DNA of 64,000 nt from Filosporella fistucella (lineage: Eukaryota; Ascomycota; Leotiomycetes; Helotiales). The position numbers and the translations under genes were made by a program. The notes under the pieces are model-generated. The model was given only the letters and a program-made list of their open reading frames with translations, was not told the DNA's origin and made no database searches. Numbering within the stretch: position 1 is the stretch's first letter; every line of letters begins with the position of its first letter. Shown here piece after piece: positions 30,891-42,853 of the stretch. The stretch lies in contig JAQJZZ010000017.1 in assembly GCA_030077755.1 (NCBI GenBank), forward strand, positions 806,001 to 870,000, written 5' to 3'.

Positions 30891-33800
30891 TTAAAACTTT
30901 CCATTAAAAAGTTTCATATCAAACAACTCCTCTGAGAACGCGGTCGAGAAGCACAAGGATATGGCAGCACGTACAAAGCACCGTGAAACCGACTCCCAAT
31001 GCGGGACCCCGGTGATGAAGTTCGCTGGCATCTTACCGTTTCCACAAGAACAAATAACTGGTTGACCATTCTCTGTAGACAAAGGAATGCACGAATGAGT
31101 GCGGTATTCGCAGCGATCCAGGTGCGGCCACGACCGACAGCGTTCAACCATCGCAGGCAGATTTTGCTTCCACAATTGCATTTCATCAGCATCGACCATG
31201 ATGTGGCAAACCTTTAGGCTAAAAAATGCGTTGAGAAACGGGCCTAGTTGCGACATGAGTCGATTTGTGAGAGGCAACACTGCGCAGTCAAGGACTACAG
31301 TGCGATTGCTGAGGTCGAGTTTTAGACTGCTAATGAGGATGATTACGTGCAACTCGCCACCTGCAGGGTTGTTGAGGGTGGTGACGTGTGATTTTTGGCC
31401 TTGAAGACCAGTAAAGTGCATGAAAAGCGAAAATAACGAGTCTCTGTATGCGAAACGAACGTCGCTCTCGGCGCTTGTAGACGTCGTTTGAGTCTTCAGC
31501 TGGCGTTCCCTAGTGTTGAACATCCCGCCGGCATGTGTGTTGAGCCACTGTAGCTCATCTTTCTTCAAGATGTCGATAATTGGCAAGAAGTTTAGGTTTA
31601 GGCGAGACAGATTCCATATGAGTGGAGTCCTGCGGCCCAAGAAGACTGGATAGAGATGTGCTGGGAAGCTTTTCCAGATTGTAGCATCCGCTAGTGGCGC
31701 TTCGACCTCAATATACAAAGACTTACGGGCGATTCTGGTTGTGCTCTTCATTTTGATGACAGGTGCAGGAAATTGAAAGGCGATCGGTATAGAATTTGGA
31801 CCAACGGTTTCAAGGAATGTACATGGTGACCTCTGGCTTGTTTGTACTGCGCCGCCGCTTTGTAATGCCTTCTGAAGGCCGTCTGAGAGAATTTGAAGCC
31901 GGCAAGTCAGAGTGGTCAATTTAGCAGCAGCAGAGTCAATATTCGCAGAGATCTTACAACTGGCAATAGATTTTCCTGTGCTCGAAGCCGATTGTCCAGA
32001 GCATGGGAACGGCAGCAGAGAAGAAGTGCCACTCTGGTTTGGCGGAAATCTGGTGAAGAACACGCTGCTTTCGTCTCCCAAAGTTGTCTCGAAGATATTC
32101 ATTTCCGTTCCAAGCGTGCCCAGGAAAATTTGTGCAGTAGCTGGGGTGCTTTGAATCCCAAAGGCGATCTTTGCAGCTTCTGGCTCCAGCAACAGCGTCC
32201 AGGTCGGAACCAGAAATGAGACGATGAGAGCGGAGCTACCGCGCCACCGGAGTTCATCTTCTATGATGGTGACTTGAAATGAGTGGGTATTTCGTGTCCC
32301 AGTTGTAGAGAGGTTGCCGAAGGAGACCTGCACCACAGAGAAAATGTTCTGCCATGTTTGAGACTGGTAGCTTGGAGACGACTGTACCACGCAATGCATG
32401 ATGGGACTCCCAATCTTTGTGGCGTCGATGTCTGTGATGGCTTTGATCTTCTCCCTTGGAACAACCAAGGTAGCACATAATATGGGAGGAATATTCTTCC
32501 AGTAGCTCAGACCTCCTGGAGTAGCGTCAGGCAAGTTCGACTGCACCGGCGATGACGATAGTGTGGGCACGGACAAGACGCCATACAATTTCAGATATAA
32601 GTATAACTCTTGAATGTAGCTCAAGCTCATTAAGACTGTGGTATCGGTTTCAATGAGTTCCAGAAGATGGCCTATCATACTCTCCCAGTCTGTCTCGACA
32701 CGACTGCGCATAAAGCATAGAACGAGGGCGAAGCTGCCTCGATGGAAGCGCGGCATTGAGGATTCTGACAGAGACCGTGGACTAAGATTGGAGAGCAAAA
32801 ATTGGACGTTCTCATGCCGAAACATGTTAACATACACCTTATGCATTATTCGAGCTAACCCAAGCTCATCCAGGTGCAGTCTGGCTTGAGTGTCTAGCGC
32901 TAGCGATGTTATACCCGCCACAGTTCGTCTCCAGGTCAACTTGATGTGCTTCTGTTTCATTTGGAGGCTCCCATCAGTTATTCTATAACTTGAATCCAAG
33001 AGCAAGTCGTCAACGCAAGAACATGGTGATGAATTGGTCCAGTACTCGACAGGAAATAAACCCATCAGCGTCGACATCGTCGGGAAATGTCCACACATCA
33101 CGCTATTGATATGATCTCGCAGAGACCCTTCTCGCTGTACCAGATACTCAGTGTAGAGACTGGAGGAGCAACTATTGCTCAACAAAGGGGCCACAGCAAC
33201 AAGCAAGTTCATGGAGCCGACATGGTCGATGAGATTAGAAGTATCAATTGAGTTGAATTGAAGCGGCGCGGCGCCCGCATCGGTGTAATCAGGGCTGTTC
33301 AGAACGATTGGATCCCAGTGATAGGAATCACTATATATGTTTGCGGGTTTGATTCTGGTGTTGTTCGCATGCTGAAGCGCATACGAGAAGTTAATCGCGT
33401 CGCCTGCAAAGAACCGGATGGTCGTATCATGTGCTGAACTCAGTCGAAATGCCTTCGCCCAGGCTTCGAACTGAACTTGTGCGGCCTCAAAGACCTTGAA
33501 CGGAAAACTCCTCTTCCGCATTGACTCGGATTGTAAAGGCGACTCCTTAGTAAGTGGGGCATATGCAGTAGACAGATGAAATCCGAGTAACGGATCTGTG
33601 CCATAGTGGAGAGTGGACGAGTCGGTCACAAACATCGGGTTGATATGGTCTGCCTTTGGTACACCGGCACGTTTCTCGTCCGTCGTACCGTGATCCCAAA
33701 AATGCTGCGCAAGCTTCGGGGCGTCTTTAATAGCTCTGATACCAACAGGAGCTGCAGATAGCAATTCAGAAAGGGCAAATGAGTCTCCCATGCGCGCCTT

Positions 33801-34469
33801 TCGTGACTTCATAGCTCTTTGAACAGCCAAGTTAGCATGCTGAATCCAGCTTTTATGCCTTGAACTGTTCATTTCCGGAATACGGTAGGTATTCCACACG
33901 TCTCTTACTCTCTTCATTGTACTGCTGTCACAAAATCTGAGTCGCTGGCCATATATGCCATCATGCCAGCTCTTCAGTGACGTGGCGAGGTCAGAGAGTT
34001 TGCAAGCTTGAGAATTCAGGAGCTCTAGAGATGCATCATCCAGGTAGAGATGATAATAGATGCTCCAAATCTGCAATTTAAGGGCGCCATGTTCATCGTC
34101 CAAGATGAGGCTGAGAAACAGGACGTTCCGCGCTAACGCACCAGGAATCAGTCTTGCGGGACTCTTTTACAGATCAATACGGAGACGGATTCCATACCAA
34201 TGGTTGCAACTTCGATATCACAACAAGTCACATCGGTTTGTCGAGCTACGCAAGTCATTAATAGACGAGCGGAATGGAAATTTAGTGGCTCACTGACAGA
34301 GATCTTGATCGGTGTAGACGGTGAACAGAACATTGCGAATGTCGCCGCATTCCAATAGCAGAACATGTGCAGGTTCCTCAATTGGCAGGTTTCTAGTCAG
34401 ATGAACCGCGGAGGTGTTGCCAACCGGGTAAAAGTAGGTTACGATATCAGTGACTACTGGAGCATACAT
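30891..34469 (-). CDS. large DUF4470-domain protein
   Basis: Three exons, 34469-34298, 34245-34198 and 34132-30891, give 1,153 residues. The DUF4470 domain (about 5-110) shows YPVGNTSAVHLTRNLP, HVLLLECGDIRNVLFTVYTD and IARNVLFLSLILDDEH; the IARN motif is assembled only by the second splice, which confirms the model. The long remainder has no named domain but reads as a folded protein (LFPVEYWTNSSPC, FNSIDTSNLIDHVG) of the kind found in fungal DUF4470 proteins, which often also carry a MYND finger. No MYND finger is present here. SNLIDHVGSMNLLVAVAPLL is a typical family segment. Function is unknown. The neighbouring SET-MYND gene is on the same strand, upstream. Confidence 0.8.
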
Positions 34470-34727
34470 GATTCATGCCTCACTAATTCTCGTTGAGTAA
34501 ATCTAAGAAAACGTGGGAGCTGCGAGTCTTAACTGTCTGGTTTGTAGTTGCGTGCTGAGTTTCTGTGTAACTTCACACAACCAATTAGGACTTGCCGCAT
34601 GGCATTTTCGCTGCACACGTCAAGGTGAGATTGGCATGTGAGCTGTCATGTTATCTACGATGTTTAATGTTGTGTGGATGAGATTCGTTCACACAGTTCA
34701 AAGCAGATTCGTCACTAAAAATTCTAC

Positions 34728-36503
34728 TTAGAACGCGCTATCCCGTTCACCTCCCGGGCACGCGAGGGGGTAGTGTAGGTAATCCTTGAACGTGCTCCAC
34801 TCCTGAAGAAATAAGTTCTTCAGATCAGGATCTTTGAGAAGCTTGCAGCATGCTTTATGACCCTTCTCGCTCCACCCAGTAACTTGACAGGACTATGGCC
34901 GAGCGAGTTAGATAACTTCAATTGCCATTCCAGAATGAGGCTTTCCTACCTTGTTGCAGTACCAGAACAAGCCGCATCTGGAGCACTTTTGAAGAGATGT
35001 AGCCCTCTTGTCACATCCTTGGCAGGTGCGGATGCCCCCTTGAATGGTCGAATACTGTTGTATCATGTCGCTCAGACTCAAAAAATCTTTCAACGAAGTT
35101 GGAAATATCTGAATAAGGTTGCACATTAGCATTGTCAGCCTACTTGCACGCATTGCTGCTGTATTAAAGCATACCTTGAGGTTGCTTGGAGTCTCATGAC
35201 GTATACCTTCTGTCATGTCCATGAACCCGTGATGCTCTGCATAGAGTATTGCGACTGTATATCCTTTCTGTAAAAGTGCGCGGTTAAGCTCCTCGCCCCT
35301 TTCATCTGTGTGGAAGGCGATTGGGACCCGATGTTTAACCTTGTCCTGTACAATAAGCCGCAGGCGGAAGAAAGCCTCTACGTCAATGATCTCTCCTAAG
35401 AAGCACCAATGTTTGATAGGAGAGTAGTGAAAGCCATCTGTGGTCCCAAGATACTCCATGTTGATTTCATTGTCCCCAGGGAGGTTCTCGAACGAAGGGA
35501 ATGGTACCTCGTTTCGAAGGTTCGCATATTGGCCATCGCTCCCCTTCTCTTCCTTCCAAAGCCAGCATTCATACGCATCCTTATCAAGCCCACACGGGGC
35601 ATCGACCATTGTCGTCTTCCACTTCACAGTATAACCGTACCCAAAATGTTTAGACGGATCTCTGGCGTATTTCTCCAGCTTCTGTACAGTTCGGCTATCC
35701 TTACCTTCCATAACCATGCGGCTCGAGGCTGCTCTTTCTGCAAATATCGATGCTCTTGCTAGGTCACCATGTGTGACGGCGATCTGAAAGGCATCGTAGT
35801 ATGCTCTTGGAACGCTGGCATCTGTGATGCCTTCTTTATCAAGAAGGGCTAGCAGCTTTCGTACGTTGTGCAATGCTTGCAAAGGCGCAGAAAATATCGC
35901 TATTCCATCGCCGATCAAGTCATCAAGTCTCTTGATCTCGTCCAGGTTTCTATCGCTCCTTTGGCGTTTGTCGGTTGGCAATGAGCATAGGTTGCACGAA
36001 CAGGTGAAGCAAAATGATGACAACAAGGCTTCACACCGCAAATGGCGGCTCAGACGATCTGGGAGATAGAATATAGTGATCTCCTCTTTCTCTGCAATAT
36101 CGCGAAGGGCGTGGATCGTCATCTTCTGGAGATCCTCGTTCCATGTATTCTGGGCATTCTGGACACAGGAATGATTGATGCGCGACGAGTCCAAGAATAT
36201 GCCACCTTCAATAGCATCGGATCCTAGTGGCAATGCATTGGTGCGGACTCGTCCCAGCTCTGGGCCAGATTCATCACCGAATGCGTTATGCAAGGCAAGA
36301 AATTTCTGTCGTTGTTCTTCATCAAGGCCAGCTATTGTCTTCAAGATGGTCTCGTGAAGTTCTTCTTTGGACCTGCCGCCGCGGGGTACTCTGAATAGCG
36401 GAGGTTCGCAGATAATCCGCGTTCCTTGAGGAATAAAGGTTGTAGCGAGGACGCCTCGACCTTTGCCAGCGATCTCTTGTATGGTGTACGCACACGCTGC
36501 CAT
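34728..36503 (-). CDS. SET-domain protein with C-terminal MYND zinc finger
   Basis: Three exons, 36503-35175, 35108-34950 and 34892-34728, give 550 residues. The SET domain (about 6-170) has GKGRGVLATTFIPQGTRI, the RINHSC motif (about 108-113), EITIFYL and a cysteine cluster, CFTCSCNLC, of post-SET type. SET enzymes methylate lysines with S-adenosylmethionine. The C-terminal MYND finger reads CQGCDKRATSLQKCSRCGLF, WYCNK, and is completed by exon 3: SCQVTGWSEKGHKACCKLL. Without exon 3 the finger lacks its last ligands. Intron 1 is 66 nt, a multiple of three with no stop, so its retention would add 22 residues (VCFNTAAMRASRL...). The MYND finger at the C-terminus differs from SMYD proteins, where it is inserted in SET. 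Confidence 0.85.
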
Positions 36504-38604
36504 GGTGATATGTATTGTTGACGTTGTTCGATGTAATAGCTATGAGAAACTGCTGAAATTTCAAAGACTTGGTTGAAATGTGTGGCATGCTGCAACTGGC
36601 TACAACCATTGTTACACAACAGATGACTAGAGCCATAAACTTACTTCGTTCACAGAGACATTACCAACGTGGAACGCTCCAAAGATTCTTTTCAGAAAAA
36701 TACAACGACAAAGCATTCATATAGCAGCAGTACTTAGTGGAGTAGTTGGTAAGCTGAGGATTTGTGAGGCCAGGCAGCGCTAGCCTTGGCCTTCTTAGTT
36801 ACAAGGCAACGACCTTCCTTCCTTGCAGCCCATCTTAATTGCGTATTCCTACACAATCAACCTCAAGCTTGTCTGCGACTATCATACAATATCAAACGAA
36901 CTCAAGAGTTACGAGTAGCTTAAAATAGATAACCCAAAAACTAGGGACAGGGTTACGTGGAGTTCCACCTTAGTCCATTTTATAATATATTAATAATAAG
37001 TTATATATATAATAATAAATAATAGTATAATATAAATAAATAAGCTTTAAAATATCTCCTAATCTTCAATTTTGTTTCTCTCCTTATATACCAAGTAATA
37101 TCAACGCTAAAGGAATAATAATAATCGTTTCGCCCTTGATTCGAAGGATATAAGTACTGCTTTCAATTCCCTGAATTTGAAGCGGACAATCTTTTCCTGA
37201 ATTCAGATTATACTATACCCTCTTGTATGCTAGTGCTTCAGATCTCGGCCTTATGGTATCATGGATCTGTAGACTCAATTTATGCTGACCAATAGTAATT
37301 CGCTTGTGAGCACTTTTGTTTCTTCCCTTCACCTTCTTGGCTGTTCTCCTTCCTACCTTTACTTCCGTTATTCAATCTGTTAGACTGCAACCGAATATGA
37401 AGACATATACATTCAGCTTCATAGTGGCCTGATATTTCAGAGTCCTCAACACTCCTTCCTCAAGTCCTCCTCAAGAGGTTTTTTAACCCCCTCACCTCTC
37501 CTCAACCACCCATCTTCTTTCAACAACCTTCAACCTCAACAACCTCTTTCACTTCTTCTCACTTTACCTTACTTTACACTCCTCTTCTCTTCCCACCGCC
37601 TTCAATCTGCTTATCTTCTGGAATCACGCCTCTTTGCTTCGCAGAAGTGAATTCTGAATCTATTCGCCTAAGTGGCCCAGCTACACGTCTTTGACGCGGT
37701 CCTTGGAAGAAAGACACTATCTCTTTCCGGCCAAAGAAGAACATCACTTTCAGGTTCTCAAATCCATACTTCCGGTAAGGTTTTCCACAGAAGCTTATGA
37801 CTAATTTCCCAATTGCTTCATCACTTCATGTTCTGTAGCATTGAGTTTCCCTTGTTTCTGCTTATTCCATTCTCAAGCTCACTTCTGATTTCACTTCAGC
37901 GGTGGTATCATACCACTGAAGAAGCTCGAATTACGTCCTCTCGTACCAAAAGATCACTTCCTGCGGCATTGCCAGGATAAGATATCACTTTGAATACTCG
38001 CTCCCGCCACTGGCAAAGGTAAGTTATTCCAAATTCTCTACTGAGAGCCTTGAAGTAACCACTGTTACTTCTGTCCACTATCCTCTTTCCACTGGTGGGT
38101 TCTGACCAACCCTCCCCGCCACTGTCTCCTTCACACTCAGTCTTTTCTGGCCACTGGTTTCTTTCCATTGTTCTCTTCCAAGTGGTGGGTTTTCTCCTTT
38201 TCAACCCCTACCTCCAGTTTGGCGGACGGCTTCACAAGTTTGAATTGGAGTTCTGAATGATCCCACCACTGTTATATACCAATGTCGTCTTTCTTATGAA
38301 TTCAGGGCTTCATGGGCAAGTTACCACCGCGTTGTATACCACGCTCTCCAAAGTTTGATAGCTTTTGGCCAATGTCATCTCTGCCACTGCCTACATACTA
38401 TCAAGTTGAAAGTGCTGACTGTGAGCAATAGTCACTTCCACTGGCGATCAGCTTGATTCTCTATTTCAATATCCTTCAGAACTTCGATCTCTTCAAGACA
38501 CCAGAAACACTTCGCTTATCCCAAGACCTGGGGTCTCATTCAACCGATTCTACATCAGCTGAAGATCTAAGTTAACGAGTTGCAAGACTACCCTCGTTCC
38601 CAAG
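36504..38604. other. 2.1-kb gene-free interval with AT-rich patch and pyrimidine-rich leader
   Basis: No convincing protein-coding frame. About 36960-37070 is extremely AT-rich (runs of TATAAT-like sequence), like a decayed transposon or AT islet. From about 37440 to 37600 the plus strand is strongly CT-rich with CAACCTC/CTTC runs, typical of a fungal promoter or 5' leader. From 37913 to 38443 lies the CCACTG array described separately. The whole right half could be the unusually long leader of the gene at 38605. Confidence 0.5.
37913..38443 (+). repeat. array of nine CCACTG hexamers in one orientation
   Basis: CCACTG occurs on the plus strand at 37913, 38007, 38059, 38089, 38119, 38151, 38266, 38384 and 38438, within 531 bases. 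Several copies are flanked by similar bases (GCCACTGGC, CCACTGGTGGG), and partial copies (CCACTA, CCACCG) lie between. About 0.1-0.3 would be expected by chance. The array ends about 160 bases before the start codon at 38605. Confidence 0.7.
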
Positions 38605-40631
38605 ATGGGCCGAAACAGAAGGGGTCGTCGCCAGTCCCGCAGGTAAGCATTTCGATCTCATTGGAAATTGCAAACACTGAGACAAAGCAGATGGCTTCAT
38701 GCTGGCATTGTAGCCGATGCGAAGAAAATTATCCGGGATGTTTTCTACTCGTTTGAGCGGAGACACTGGAACGGAAGATGGTGCCTGTGCATCACCTGGG
38801 CTGCAGACAAGCGTGGCACTCCTCTTTCTAATCATGGCATCGGTCTGAATAAAGCAGACATGATAACATGGGACAGACATCACCATGTTCAATGGATCGA
38901 ACTTGAAACGAACCATGGAACTTGGAGAAGAGGAAAGGGATTGACAGGCCGAGCATTCAGGAGGCAAACACTGTTAGCCACTTGGTTGAATAGAGGTTTC
39001 CGTGATCCGTTTCCCAATGGAAAGGCAGCCGATTTGGTTCTTGCGGCGCCAGTCAATGTCAATCACTTCGTCGAGGATTTCTCGGGCAGAACAATCGGTG
39101 AGGCACGGAGTCCATTGGAGTCGGAGGGAAGAAAGTATCGACCAGAGGAATGCTATCCAGCGACCGATATTCCTCTCTCCACAGTTGGCATCAATTTCGG
39201 AGCCTGGAGATATGAGCGTATTCCAGCTGTCAACATTGTCGTTGGCTTCTTGAATGGAGGTATGAGGGCGAACCCCGATGCTGGTGCATCATGTCGCGAA
39301 AAGCTCGATGTGGTCGAAAGTGCCTTTTATGAGTGCGGATGGAGAGTCAACCGTACTTCTATGGAGGTCGCGAGTGAAGAGATGTTGAGAGGAGCACTGA
39401 CTGCCTTCTTTTCTCGAGCCTGGGTCGCTGATCCACCTTTTATGTTTGACCAAAAGGGCAGGAACCTTGGAAACATAATGAGAAGGATTCAAGAAGCACA
39501 CGGAGATGATGATATCGATGATAGACCGGATAGTGACAACGATGGCCAGTCTGATGACGATAACCAACCTGGTGGTGGATCTGGAAACCGTTTACTATCA
39601 CCATCACCTGAGCCTGGCCCTTCAGGCACTGTTCACCCGTTTTCAGACACAATTGCTCCGATCAGTGACAATACTACCAACACTGTCGATATCACAGAGC
39701 AGGAAGACGAAGCTCTTGAAGAAGATAGTCTGTTTGTTCCCGAGGATGGGCTTTCCGATCGAACTCTAAACTCCAGGATGAGCAGCTTTCTCTCCCGCTC
39801 GGGACCCAGTTTCCGCTCACGACCTGCTCTACCAAGCACAATTCCAGATTCTGTAAGTTGGGGTCTATATTTCAAAGTCTACTGCTAATATAACTCAGGA
39901 GGCAGAGAGCAGTTCCACTCGTCGAGAAAAGAGAAAGACACCTGAAGACGATGAGACTACCGAGTTCAACTACCTCTCTGACGATTCTCCCTTGAAAGGT
40001 AAAGGTAGGGTAATGGCTATAAAGAAGCCAAAGATCATCGCCCCTCGAGAGAGAACCCCGGGTCCCTCTCTTGATGAATCTGTAAGTAGTCTCTTCATTA
40101 CGCCAAAGCATCCGAAACTGACTCCGTACCTAGGACGACGAAGGAATGATGTTCGAGTTCGATAGGCCGAGCACAGTGACAGAGAACAACAGTGATTTGA
40201 CATCGTTTGCCTCCGCCGTACAGCCAAGCTTTGTTCTGCCTAGCTGGGAGACAAATTCCATTGATCTCATCAACGACGAGGACGACGACGTCAAATTTGC
40301 CATCGCAAACTTTGAGGACATCATCATCATAGATGATGACGAAGACGATTTCATGGAAATCGATGAAGCGAGAAGTGCACCTGCACGCATCAAGTCAGAG
40401 GCAAGCGACGATGAAGTGGTCTTTATCGCGAGAAGACGTGCCCCTGGCAGAGCGCGAGGTACGAGTACGACAGTCAAGACGGAGATCGACGATGAAGTTG
40501 AATTTATTGAGGAACGAAGAGCTCTTGGAGCAGTAGCACGAAGTGCGCGAGGTGGTGATGTAAAGGAGGAGAATATTTCTTCTTCATCCTCTTCTGCTTC
40601 TTCTCAGACGGTAAGACTTCTCCCTTTGTGA
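38605..40631 (+). CDS. unrecognised nuclear-type protein with SUMO-interaction and sumoylation motifs
   Basis: Four exons, 38605-38642, 38691-39852, 39899-40081 and 40134-40631. Phase is kept at every junction. The N-terminus MGRNRRGRRQSRR is a likely nuclear localisation signal. Residues about 13-255 form an unknown globular domain (WLHAGIVADAKKIIRDVFYS; WCLCITWAADKRGTPLSNHG; INFGAWRYERIPAVNIVVGF). The rest is acidic and disordered, with a hydrophobic-acidic block EDIIIIDDDEDDF of SUMO-interacting-motif type, two repeats ending VVFIARRR and VEFIEERR, and psi-K-x-E motifs IKSE, VKTE and VKEE. The stop is uncertain: a GTAAGA donor six codons earlier could join to 40654 and extend the protein to 41125, but that tail has a low-complexity look. 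No family is recognised. Confidence 0.7.
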
Positions 40632-41821
40632 AATCAAAACACATTATACAGACCAAGCTAATTGAGAATGTGCCTAGTTGGCCCCCAGATTCCCTATTCA
40701 ACAAGACCCAAGAAGTAATATCTTTCAATTCACTGTGCCAGAAACGGACACCTAACGAACTCGGAAAAATAACAGCATGCGAGCGTGCGAGCGAATCGAT
40801 ACTTATCACACTGCGAGCGAATCAATACCCATTCCGCCACGAGACACAAAGTCCGAGCGTGAGCAATATAATCTTCACACCAACGACGAAACACTCAACA
40901 AATGGACGTCTACATACCGTCTACATACCATCTAAGCAGTATCCTCTGGACGTCTCTACACCATCCAAACAGCATCCTCGCCAGAAAAAGAAAAAAAAAG
41001 GTTCAACACACCAACAAAAAAGGGTATTCAATATGCCCAAATCTTTCTTTCGCCACTCAAATTTTCAGTTTCACATCATTTCAGCATTTTGCAATCATCA
41101 AAGGGGAATACGGGAGGGGAGGTGACGATAGCACAGCGATAATACGGGAGGAAAAAGTTAATCGATAGTTTATCTTTGAAAATGCGATGATATTTTGAAA
41201 TGAGGGGTGTGATGTGAGATTTGCTCTGAAGTAGAGAGTGAATTTGTGCGAGGTGTTGTTTTGTGAAAGGCAGCTTTGCTACGTTGTGGGGAATTAGCTC
41301 AGTAGAATGGGCTATGAGGGGAGATGTAGGAAAGGATACGTAAAGCTTGAATAACTTAAGGGATTTAAGCAAATTTGATAGCGGATAGATCGTTACTTAT
41401 CGAATTCAATCATTTGATAAATGAGTAGTAAAATACCATGGGTGTAGAATCAATCGAAGCTGAATTGCAGAAAGAGATAGGCCACTAGGCTAGGATTAGG
41501 ACCAGGAACTTTATAAAGTAGATTATGTAAGAGATAGGGCTGCTGTGACTTTGAAGTTTCTTATATTGCGCAAATGCAGTGCTTCTATGTGGCTTTCACG
41601 TCTATCGAGTCGCTCCTATCCGCTTAGGCTCTTGTAGCAGCTATGCTGAGGTCTCGGGGTGTTCCAATCCCAAGTTGAGACTCTTTGACTTTTGAGAAAT
41701 TCATTCCCACTTCAAGTCACCATGACCTGCGTGCTGTCAAGGGCCCGCTACTGCGCCTTTCTGTGCTCTGCTAGAAGCACAATCACCGCTCTGTCTTCAA
41801 TCCTGTGGCCACTTATATCTC
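40632..41821. other. gene-poor interval, 1.2 kb
   Basis: 3' region of the gene above. The plus strand stays open to 41125 (alternative last exon) but includes poly-A/poly-Lys low-complexity sequence. Beyond 41170 nothing is recognised. A tRNA-like A-box near 41287 was rejected. Confidence 0.45.
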
Positions 41822-42853
41822 TCAATCCTCTGGCAGCACACTATCGGCCTTCAACCCCATCTCCTCGCCTACTCTTCTAACTACCCCTCGTAGGGCCTTG
41901 CAGGCAGGACTATCAGGCCACGAATCAAAGAAACTCTCTCCATAATCACAGGCCATCCCTATTCTAGGATCTAGGGGCACAGCTCCTAAGAATGGGATTC
42001 CCATCTCCTGTGCCAACGCCCTTGCTCCTCCAGTTGTAGCTTGAAATATCTCGCTCTGATGTGTACATTTCGGGCATACGAATCCAGACATGTTTTCCAC
42101 AAGTCCTAAGACCTTAATGCCAGCTTTCCTGCAGAAATCGATTTCTTTCCGTACATCCAACAAGGCGACTTCTTGTGGAGTGGTTACCATAACCGCCCCA
42201 TCAACCCCGCTTTCTTTCAAGAAAGAATTGACACTCAAATGCTCATCGCTCGTTCCAGGCGGCGTATCCACAAGCAAGAAATCCATATCTCCCCACTCCA
42301 CATCTTTCAAAAACTGCTTTATCAACCCGTTCTTCTTCGGTCCCCTCCAAATAACAGCATCATCTTTATTAGGCAACATAAATTGCACACTCATAACTCC
42401 CAAATTCTCCAAGACCCAAACCGGACTCCATCCCGCTCCAGAAACATGAATAGTCTCATTTTCCACTCCCATCATCTTCGGTATCGACGGGCCGCAGATA
42501 TCTGTATCCATAATCCCAACCGTATTATCCACATTCTGCGCAAACGCATGTGCGAGTAAGGAGGTAAATGTACTCTTCCCTACTCCTCCTTTACCGGAAA
42601 GGATAAGAACTTTATGTTTTATGCCTGCGAGGCGTGCAGTGATGACTGGGATATCGGGATCGGGTCCTTTGGGTGCAGAAGCACAGATGGCTTGGTTGGG
42701 ACAGCCGGCGCAGGAATCAGCTTTTCCTGCAGCTTCCGATTCGGGACCAGGACAATGTTCTGGTTCTGGGGCGACGAGTTGGGGGGCGGATTTGAGAGGA
42801 TTGGAAAGGACGTCTTGGACTGCTTCGGGCGGTTCTTCAAGGGAGGGAGCCAT
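41822..42853 (-). CDS. NBP35: cytosolic Fe-S cluster assembly factor Nbp35
   Basis: Single exon, 343 residues. The N-terminal Fe-S ligands C-x13-C-x2-C-x5-C appear around [19 protein letters not shown] and PNQAIC. The deviant Walker A loop GKGGVGKST, the [14 protein letters not shown] switch and [15 protein letters not shown] are intact, and the C-terminal cluster-bridging CPKC is in [10 protein letters not shown]. Nbp35 forms a heterotetramer with Cfd1 and assembles 4Fe-4S clusters for cytosolic and nuclear proteins; it is essential in yeast. The start [12 protein letters not shown] is the canonical one; a longer frame to 42982 has hydrophobic sequence unlike the family and is rejected. Confidence 0.96.
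   Translation of the reverse strand: MAPSLEEPPEAVQDVLSNPLKSAPQLVAPEPEHCPGPESEAAGKADSCAGCPNQAICASAPKGPDPDIPVITARLAGIKHKVLILSGKGGVGKSTFTSLLAHAFAQNVDNTVGIMDTDICGPSIPKMMGVENETIHVSGAGWSPVWVLENLGVMSVQFMLPNKDDAVIWRGPKKNGLIKQFLKDVEWGDMDFLLVDTPPGTSDEHLSVNSFLKESGVDGAVMVTTPQEVALLDVRKEIDFCRKAGIKVLGLVENMSGFVCPKCTHQSEIFQATTGGARALAQEMGIPFLGAVPLDPRIGMACDYGESFFDSWPDSPACKALRGVVRRVGEEMGLKADSVLPED

Noticed and set aside
37908..38204. Minus-strand open frame of 98 codons
   Set aside because: Its composition follows from the antisense of the CCACTG array; no start context or family signal.
40628..41125. Independent plus-strand gene after the SUMO-motif protein
   Set aside because: It has low-complexity Lys runs and no domain; at best it is an alternative last exon of the preceding gene.
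41287..41360. tRNA-like start with an A-box-like segment (TTAGCTCAGTAG)
   Set aside because: No B-box (GGTTCRANTCC-like) follows at the right distance and no acceptor stem can be paired.
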